Assembly (NCBI GenBank): GCA_027575805.1
Contig: JANBPU010000359.1
Location: 1 to 14,924, forward strand
Source of the DNA: Mycoemilia scoparia
Taxonomy: Eukaryota > Kickxellomycota > Kickxellomycetes > Kickxellales > Kickxellaceae
Length of the DNA stretch: 14,924 bases
Reading direction: 5' to 3'
Part shown: positions 9,846 through 14,924 of the stretch, piece after piece
Numbering within the stretch: the first letter of the stretch is position 1
Layout of the letters: the number at the start of each line of letters is the position of its first letter
Translations under genes and position numbers: made by a program
The notes under the pieces: model-generated
What the model saw: the letters and a program-made list of their open reading frames with translations, nothing else
What the model was told of the DNA's origin: nothing
Databases searched by the model: none

Positions 9846-10247
9846 TTACATATCATAACTTTCATCATCATTATCTTCTTCTTCATATTCTTCTTCTTCT
9901 TCATTGCTATCATAATCCTCTCCAGATTGCTCTGGAGAAGGGTGGTGTGATGGTTCATTCATTACCACTGATATGGGATTTTTACCAATACCAGATCCAT
10001 TGGTAGACTGGTGATCTGGTGGCCATTTAAAATAATGACATTTGGCTTCACTACTATTTGGACACCTTACTTGGACCGTATTCCAGTAATTAGTAGACCC
10101 CATGTTACTAGAATGCTCTGGTAAAGGTTGTAGTTCATATTTGTGAGATCTGCCATCAGCACCAATTACAACACAATGAGTTGTCTTGATATTTGTGTCT
10201 GAAGTATAAGGTGAGTCTGAGCCTGTGGTTGTTCTATTCTTGAACAT
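9846..10247 (-). CDS. Small acidic protein with GRF-type zinc-finger-like motif
   Basis: This is a 133-aa frame on the minus strand. Residues 61-75, RCPNSSEAKCHYFKW, match the second half of a GRF zinc finger (C-x7-C-x-[FY]-F-x-W), a fold that binds single-stranded nucleic acid in topoisomerase III, APE2 and other DNA-repair proteins. The first half is weaker: only H24-C25 is available where the family normally has a Cys pair, and the usual Gly-Arg before the third ligand is missing. After a polar linker, residues 109-133 form a strongly acidic tail (EDYDSNEEEEEYEEEDNDDE), which could contact basic partners such as histones. An in-frame TAA closes the frame a few codons upstream of the chosen ATG. 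A TATAAATA lies only 9 bp upstream, so transcription may start inside the frame; the next in-frame Met (residue 49) would keep the CPN...C-YFKW part. Function is inferred from the motif only. Confidence 0.6.
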   Translation of the reverse strand: MFKNRTTTGSDSPYTSDTNIKTTHCVVIGADGRSHKYELQPLPEHSSNMGSTNYWNTVQVRCPNSSEAKCHYFKWPPDHQSTNGSGIGKNPISVVMNEPSHHPSPEQSGEDYDSNEEEEEYEEEDNDDESYDM

Positions 10248-10256
10248 TGTAAAGAG

Positions 10257-10264
10257 TATTTATA
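10257..10264 (-). promoter_or_regulatory. TATAAATA box just upstream of the GRF-like gene
   Basis: An exact TATAAATA on the minus strand lies 9 bp before the ATG at 10247. At a usual TATA-to-start distance of about 30 bp, transcription would begin within the first codons. Either the box is not used, or translation starts at the internal Met at residue 49. A (GA)n run at about 10300-10311 reads as a CT tract on the coding strand. Confidence 0.4.
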
Positions 10265-11332
10265 GTTGGAGTATACAATGAGCCTTTTCAGTAAAAGAGA
10301 GAGAGAGAGAATGTGTGGGTAAAATGTAAAGATCTCTTTCAATAATTTTCAATAGGGAATTATTTGGTTAAGCTAAAGTGGAAAAAGGTATATTGAGTTG
10401 TAAATAAAGTAGCAATTCCAAGGGGGCTTTATATGCTTGACAAAATGTATATGCAAAGTCATACCACATACAATTTTTTTTAGTTTTGTTAACAAAATAG
10501 TGACCTAGTACTACTACTACCATCACCACCACAACTGCTATTTCTGTTGCCAAGCTAGGATACGAAAATTTGTTAGTAGTAAATTCTTTTTAGTAATCTC
10601 TATAAAGATATTGATTAGATACAAAAGAAAATGATGTGGCTATAAAATACTATTTGTAGAGTTCCCCCCATAATTTAAAGAAAGGTGAAGCAATCAAATT
10701 CTTTGGTATACAACCAATTTTATATTTACTAATAAAAAATATTTGAAGTAGGTAAATCATGCATATATTTTACAGATTTTCTAGGGGTAGCATAAAGGAA
10801 ACGATTAGGTTTTATAGTTAAAAGGTAGGGCCACTTTGTTCACTAGTTAAACATCCAAAGGAGTTGATCAAGTTTAAATTCTATCAAATAAAAAATAAAA
10901 TAACCAATAAGAGAATTCTATTTTTGCATAAGGCTCAAAGTTTTTATAATTTATTGCTACAACTATGGGTAGTCATTTTCTAAGGGTGACCGTTTGCTAA
11001 CAAATGGTGATCATCCAGTTGACAGTGGTTGCTCCTTTAATCTTTGGTTATCAAAAGGTATTATTCAAGAATCATCACCCCATATTGAGAGTGAACTCAA
11101 CAACTCCTACTTACATCTACTAAGCTATATTTTCATTCTATACAGCAATTAATTTACATTAATAATTACAAACCAATTATCGATTTTTATTTATCAACTT
11201 AAAAACGAATAGATATATCAGATGTACATATCAAATCTTTAACGACTATATAAATAAATTTTATAAACATATTTAAAAATAAAGAAGAGTATCCAAATAA
11301 CAATAATATATATATATATATATGTGCCTCGC
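10265..11332. other. AT-rich intergenic region between two minus-strand genes
   Basis: No supportable gene was found. The longest frame, about 60 codons on the minus strand at 10368-10553, is a Val-rich chance stretch with no recognisable motif. The right end contains an (AT)n run and the presumed 3' UTR of the GDSL gene. Confidence 0.5.
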
Positions 11333-12394
11333 TTATGGCAATGGGGTAAGGAAACCAGCAACATTATTGATCTTGTATTTGGTAACAGGATTGTTTTCAA
11401 GTGTAGTTTCATCAACATGGTAATAATTCAACCACTTGATGATCTCGACCTTATCAGCTGGCTTACGAGGATTAACAAAATGATGAGCAATAAAGATGCC
11501 CAAGAACTGATGGACACGAGTAGAAGGATGCACCAAATCATAATAGAAGCGCTGATTGCCATTAGCACAAACCTCAAGATCGGGCTTAAACATTCCACTA
11601 TCGCTTTGAACGCAGGCGTTGGTAATATCAGGAGAGCCTATAGCCTTGAGAATCTCACTGTCAGCAGTAGCCGTGCTGAAGATAGAAGTGGCATCAAAGA
11701 TGCTAAGGAGGTCGATATCATAATCTTTGGAAGCAGTCAAAGTATCAATTCCAGACTTAATAGCAACGTTAGCTTTGGTAAGGAATCTTTTTACAAGATC
11801 TTGTACAGGTCCAGGACCGCCGATACCAGGAGCATTCCAAAATGGAGGCATATTCTGAACAACAATGCGGCTATATCCAGCGGCCAAAAGCTTCTTGCAA
11901 CCAGTAACTATATCGCTAGCAATCCCATTAATGATCTTGTCTTCATTGGCAAATACGTAGGCCGGATCAACAGCCAATGGCCAGAGAATATTGTTGCCAC
12001 CAATGTTCATTGCTACAAAGTTATCTTCGGGACGTGCAACATTAGTGTTGTTCTTTAGGAACGCGTCGATTTGGTCAATTAGACTAGGGATAAATTGCCC
12101 ATTCTTGGTTCCGTTAACCAAGGCAGTGTTGGATGAAGTGGCCCCTCCAACAGCGTAGTTTACAAGTGGAAGATTCAGTATCTGTGCGGCATATTCGTTC
12201 CATACTGGCCCGTTGGAGAATCGTCCTTTCCAGTAAGCGGGTTGGCCAAAGATGGCCAATTTGTTACCATTGTCCGAGAGACTGTCGCCAAAGACAATAA
12301 AGGCACGTCTTTTATCAATATTGTTACTTCCAAGAACACCGACGGCAGCAGCGAGAGCGATCGATGCAGCGCTGATAAGAGATTTGAACAACAT
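11333..12394 (-). CDS. Secreted SGNH/GDSL-family esterase or lipase
   Basis: This is a 353-aa single-exon gene. Residues 1-22 (MLFKSLISAASIALAAAVGV) form a signal peptide. Block I, FGDSLSDNGN, carries the nucleophile Ser38. Block II is YAVGGATSSN (residues 80-89; oxyanion Gly83 or Gly84). Block III is IGGNN (131-135; Asn134), and block V is DLVHPSTRVH with catalytic Asp286 and His289. Members cleave ester bonds in lipids, acetylated polysaccharides or phospholipids; the substrate cannot be read from sequence. Two N-glycosylation sequons (N94-G-T, N115-N-T) and Cys residues in NACVQ and EVCANG fit secretion. Length and motif order are typical of fungal GDSL enzymes. The frame is open 37 codons further upstream, but that extension would bury the signal peptide and starts inside a CT-rich tract; the ATG at 12394 has an A-rich context and fits the TATA box at 12546. 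Family assignment is secure; substrate and physiological role are not. Confidence 0.92.
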   Translation of the reverse strand: MLFKSLISAASIALAAAVGVLGSNNIDKRRAFIVFGDSLSDNGNKLAIFGQPAYWKGRFSNGPVWNEYAAQILNLPLVNYAVGGATSSNTALVNGTKNGQFIPSLIDQIDAFLKNNTNVARPEDNFVAMNIGGNNILWPLAVDPAYVFANEDKIINGIASDIVTGCKKLLAAGYSRIVVQNMPPFWNAPGIGGPGPVQDLVKRFLTKANVAIKSGIDTLTASKDYDIDLLSIFDATSIFSTATADSEILKAIGSPDITNACVQSDSGMFKPDLEVCANGNQRFYYDLVHPSTRVHQFLGIFIAHHFVNPRKPADKVEIIKWLNYYHVDETTLENNPVTKYKINNVAGFLTPLP

Positions 12395-12478
12395 TTTTTG
12401 AAGATCCTGACAAACTGCAATACGATTTAAAATCAACCAAGAACAAGAGAGGGAAATACCAATAGATGTTCTATTCAG

Positions 12479-12503
12479 GAGGAGGGGAGGGAGAGAGAGA
12501 GAC
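12479..12503 (-). promoter_or_regulatory. CT-rich tract near the probable GDSL transcription start
   Basis: On the coding strand this reads as a CTCTCTCTCCCTCCCCTCC run, 43-67 bp downstream of the TATA box. Pyrimidine tracts of this kind often lie at transcription starts in fungi. This placement favours the ATG at 12394 over the in-frame ATG at 12505. Confidence 0.4.
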
Positions 12504-12545
12504 ACAGGAATTGTATAAGATTCAAAACCATGGCATTATTCCATG

Positions 12546-12553
12546 TATTTATA
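12546..12553 (-). promoter_or_regulatory. TATA box of the GDSL hydrolase gene
   Basis: An exact TATAAATA on the minus strand lies 151 bp upstream of the ATG at 12394. A start about 30 bp downstream would give a leader of about 120 nt. Confidence 0.6.
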
Positions 12554-13154
12554 ACCCAACAACATCATTATTGTCATAATCGTTAGAACGTCCTTGCAAC
12601 TACAATTGCTTGTAACGGGCACTGGAGGAATCTCTTTTCATTATTTCCGTTACATCCGTCCATCCATTCATCCATACCCATATATTATGCGAACAAGAGA
12701 GATATGGTTCCTTAACAAAAGAGGCTGGACCGCTAAGACATGACAAATTCATATTCCGGTGTGGCACAAAAGTAATAAGGCTAAACCTATTTTGCCACAC
12801 GAAAACCTGATTACAAAATAAAAATGATCACCCACAAAACCCGTTTACCAACCATTTAAACTGTTGGTGAAAGAGACACTTAATACCGAAAAATAATGAA
12901 GCTTGGATATCCTCCCAAAAACAGCCACACATAAATACACAACAACACATATACCGGCAAGTAAAAAAATATCCCTGATTTTCTTATCATAGACGGTAAA
13001 AATTACTTGTTTAACAACAAGTTTTCCAAAGTATCTGAGAGATTTTTTGCACGGAACAACAGATCATCGATGGTAGTGGGATGTATCCTCAAAAAATGGC
13101 TTCTCTTAGTGGCAGTAGATAAATTTTAGACCCAAGCAAATCCTCTAACTATGA

Positions 13155-13225
13155 TGATAGTGGTTTTTGGGGTCGACTGCAATACCAGTAGTTCAAAAAA
13201 TTTTTTGGACCCAAAAAAACCTCAC
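13155..13225. repeat. Imperfect inverted repeat around a palindromic centre
   Basis: The left arm GTGGTTTTTGGGGTC (about 13158-13172) pairs with the right arm GGACCCAAAAAAACCTCAC (about 13207-13225) with small bulges. Just left of the right arm is a perfect palindrome, CAAAAAATTTTTTG. A related segment, AGACCCAAGCAAATCCTC near 13129, is a diverged direct copy of the right arm. It is probably debris of an inverted-repeat element. Confidence 0.5.
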
Positions 13226-13266
13226 CAAGAAGAGTGAAGCCGACTAATACAACCAAATAGTAATAA

Positions 13267-13754
13267 TGACAAATTATCTGTCAAAAGGGAATAGGTTTGG
13301 TACCCCCATACATTCCCTGCAAATCAGCCCATAGTCCTTACGTTTTGATTGGAGTCTCAGTGATGGTTGGCTGGCAGGCTGGCATCTAAGGTAATATTCT
13401 GGTACACCTTTAATGCAGACTGCCAGATATTTTTCTGGACCTTGACTTGAAACACATACACAAAATTTTGGTAGTTGGACATCGCGATCTGCCAGTAATA
13501 GCGTGACTTCAAGGGAACAACACATAGCAAAAGTAATGATTTTTGAAGGGTGAGTTTTGGTGACCAATGATTATAGGTGCAATCCCAGCCAAATTTTGGC
13601 TGGGATCTCCTTTGAAGGTGCATCAGAAGTATATCCTGGATAATAGTCAATAATCTAACAGATTACAGCTAAAATGTATGTGGTTTATAGGCCGATTTGC
13701 AGGGAATGTATGAGGGTATCGATCTGCTTTCTTTTGATGGAGAACTTGCCAAAT
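13267..13754. mobile_element. Inverted-repeat (foldback/MITE-like) element of repeat family 2, copies B and C
   Basis: The two ends are inverted copies over at least 70 bp. The left arm (about 13267-13340) contains TGTCAAAAGGGAATAGG and CATACATTCCCTGCAAATC. The right arm, read on the minus strand from 13754, runs TTTGGCAAGTTCTCCATCAA, then CATACATTCCCTGCAAATC. The right-arm sequence continues inward to about 13583 and matches copy A at 9185-9390. The interior also contains AGTAATGATTTTTGAAGGGT (13532-13551), the end motif of the other MITE-like family, so elements may be nested. Short frames on the minus strand across 13274-13650 are not preserved in the other copies. Confidence 0.7.
13582..13606. 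repeat. Perfect 12-bp-arm hairpin
   Basis: The arms ATCCCAGCCAAA and TTTGGCTGGGAT are exact reverse complements around a single central T. It lies inside the 13267-13754 element near the inner end of the right arm. It could be the junction of a nested insertion. Confidence 0.85.
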
Positions 13755-13871
13755 GAGTGACGATGGGCCCCTTTTCCAACTATCATCACAACACAGCTAC
13801 TCCATTATTCAACGGTATATATTTGGATTCGCCATTAAAGTTGATTAATTTTTTCTACTCTTTTATTAATA

Positions 13872-14036
13872 TTGGCAAGTTCTCTACCATAAAGTAACAG
13901 ACTGGCATTCATGTACATTTCTTGTCAACCAGTCCACAGGCTATAAATACGATTTAGCTGAAGCCTTTGCGATGATTGGCTGGCATCCAAGAGATCATCC
14001 CAGTGCCCCCCCCCCTTTTAGAGAAGACTCAGTCGT
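13872..14036 (+). repeat. Dispersed repeat family 2, copy D
   Basis: This copy begins TTGGCAAGTTCTCTACCA, like the start of copy A (ATGGCAAGTTCTCCATCA), and ends CTTTTAGAGAAGACTCAGTC, like CTTTTGAAGGGGACTCTGTC in copy A. Between them GATTGGCTGGCATCCAAGAG resembles GGCTGGCATCTAAGG in copy B. A run of ten C at 14006-14015 and a (GT)n run at about 14035-14046 follow. Its start faces the right end of the 13267-13754 element about 118 bp away. No inverted partner was found before the element at 14400. Confidence 0.55.
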
Positions 14037-14399
14037 GTGTGTGTGTTAAAACCAGTACAATGTAGAGATTACAAGAGAACAGCCACATTGACTGAATACC
14101 GCAATGTTCGACATTCTGATCTATACTTTTACTTGACAGTCAAGAGATGCATGATTACAAGCTGCAGAAGACTGTTTTCACGCCAATTGATGGCCGCAAT
14201 CAATACCAGACCATATTTAACCAAAACATAACTGGTTTTGCTTATTCCAACCTATTTGGCTGAGCGACAACTAATGGAGGTCAACAAATGGCGAGATTTC
14301 ACTAGTGGTCAACAAATGCAAGGTAAGCAGAGGTGGATCCTCAGACCTTGGTCCAACCACGGGCCACTTTTGTCCAAGGCCTTGTGGATTCTGGCTATT
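14037..14399. other. Repeat-derived spacer without a supportable gene
   Basis: Two chance frames of about 60 codons occur here but have no recognisable content. The segment 14371-14395 read on the minus strand (CAGAATCCACAAGGCCTTGG) matches copy A near 9365, so at least the right part is again transposon debris in the opposite orientation to copy D. Confidence 0.45.
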
Positions 14400-14503
14400 G
14401 TATATATGGCTGGTAATTTTTGAAGGGCGAATGATTATAGGGGCACAACCACAGTTGATTGACTAAGCATTCACCCTTCAAAAGTTATCTCTGCCGTATA
14501 TAC
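14400..14503. mobile_element. MITE-like inverted-repeat element, copy 3
   Basis: The left end starts GTATATATGGCTGG and leads to TTTTTGAAGGGCGAATG. The right end, read on the minus strand, starts GTATATACGGCAG and leads to CTTTTGAAGGGTGAATG. The arms are about 37 nt with a 2-nt gap. The interior CACAACCACAGTTGATTG matches copy 1 (2965-3059). A TA lies at the equivalent edge of each arm. There is no coding capacity. It ends 14 bp before a TATAAATA box. Confidence 0.75.
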
Positions 14504-14517
14504 AGACAGAAGAAACC

Positions 14518-14525
14518 TATAAATA
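14518..14525 (+). promoter_or_regulatory. TATA box of the last gene
   Basis: An exact TATAAATA lies 124 bp upstream of the ATG at 14650, similar to the arrangement at the GDSL gene (151 bp). The inverted-repeat element at 14400-14503 lies immediately upstream, so it occupies the place of proximal promoter elements. Confidence 0.55.
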
Positions 14526-14649
14526 ACGTGCTATTAGGCCATATCTTTACAGTTCAATGCAATTTCCTTTTCTTTGATCTAGAAACATTATTCATTCGCT
14601 CCTGCCACAGCCACAGACTAGCCAACCAACGAACAAAACCAAACTAACA

Positions 14650-14924
14650 ATGTCATCATCGCCGTCACCGCCACTCCGTAGACCATTGTATCCAGTCCTT
14701 GTTCCTTCATACATCGACCTAACCCAAATAAATCAATGTATTTATGACGAAGAGTTCTGTGACTTTACCCATGTCCAAACAACCAACGATGATGATGGTG
14801 ATAGCGTTCTTGACCAAGAAATCAGAAAATTGATTGATGAAAGAAAGCCTTTATTCATGGTTCTACAAAAAGACTATTTCCTGGTATACACTACAACAGA
14901 AGGGCACAAACAAGGAAGATTTAA
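14650..14924 (+). CDS. 5' part of an unknown protein gene, continues past the right edge
   Basis: The ATG at 14650 has a good context (CTAACAATG) and opens a frame of 91 codons that is still open at the last base of the window. The protein starts MSSSPSPPLRRPLYPVLVPS, then SYIDLTQINQCIYDEEFCDF, an acidic stretch DDDGD at residues 47-51, then VLDQEIRKLIDERKPLFMVL and KDYFLVYTTTEGHKQG. No signal peptide or membrane helix is seen. The helix-plus-hairpin stretch (about residues 54-89) weakly resembles residues 53-91 of the 2234-2836 protein (I-x-KL-x-x-ER, then a Tyr-centred beta hairpin). This could mean a distant family link but is not proof. I recognise no domain. A TATA box at 14518 supports a real promoter. 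Confidence 0.65.
   Translation, partial: MSSSPSPPLRRPLYPVLVPSYIDLTQINQCIYDEEFCDFTHVQTTNDDDGDSVLDQEIRKLIDERKPLFMVLQKDYFLVYTTTEGHKQGRF

Noticed and set aside
11324..12058. 244-codon plus-strand frame
   Set aside because: It is the antisense of the GDSL hydrolase gene and lacks an ATG at its beginning. The catalytic motifs are all on the minus strand.
12395..12505. 37-residue N-terminal extension of the GDSL protein
   Set aside because: It would place the signal peptide inside the protein and start within the CT-rich tract close to the probable transcription start. The ATG at 12394 is the better choice.
13274..13650. Two 97-codon minus-strand frames that could be taken for a transposase fragment
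   Set aside because: They cross the inverted arm of the repeat element, are not preserved in the other copies, and show no transposase motif.
1..14924. tRNA, rRNA and CRISPR signals
   Set aside because: Scanning for the GGTTCRA-type T-loop box on both strands gave no tRNA. The tandem repeats seen are microsatellites without unique spacers.

Overview
This window looks like a chromosomal piece of an AT-rich eukaryotic genome, most likely a filamentous fungus. Early-diverging Mucoromycota would fit, but that is inference. The basis is: genes set far apart, single-exon frames on both strands, TATAAATA boxes upstream of ATGs, proteins full of Asn/Gln/Ser/Thr runs, many microsatellites, short inverted-repeat elements, and a secreted GDSL hydrolase. 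There is no operon structure or ribosome binding site. No tRNA, rRNA or CRISPR array was recognised.

Layout from left to right. Positions 1-3060 hold a tandem gene duplication. The 3' end of one copy is cut by the window edge (1-213, +). About 2 kb of non-coding DNA follows, then a complete second copy (2234-2836, +; 200 aa, unknown family). The copies also share a 116-bp block past the stop codon, and this block is more similar than the coding sequence. In the second copy the shared block ends exactly where a small TA-flanked inverted-repeat (MITE-like) element begins (2965-3059). Next, on the minus strand, is a 524-aa low-complexity protein (3336-4910).

From 4911 to 9845 lies nearly 5 kb with no supportable gene. 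It holds microsatellites, two GC-richer hairpins, a second MITE-like copy (6817-6944) and one copy of a second dispersed repeat (about 9185-9390). Two more minus-strand genes follow: a small acidic protein with half of a GRF-type zinc finger (9846-10247), and a secreted SGNH/GDSL esterase or lipase (11333-12394), the only gene here with a confident function.

From about 12560 to 14520 the DNA is a repeat patchwork. It contains a 490-bp element with 70-bp inverted arms, a perfect 25-nt hairpin inside it, another copy of the same repeat, and a third MITE-like copy that ends 14 bp upstream of a TATAAATA box. That box probably serves the last gene, which starts at 14650 (+) and runs off the right edge.

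The genes show no sign of a shared pathway. The points most worth pursuing are the unusual divergence pattern of the duplicated gene, the two repeat families and their positions next to gene boundaries, and a possible distant relationship between the last gene and the tandem family.
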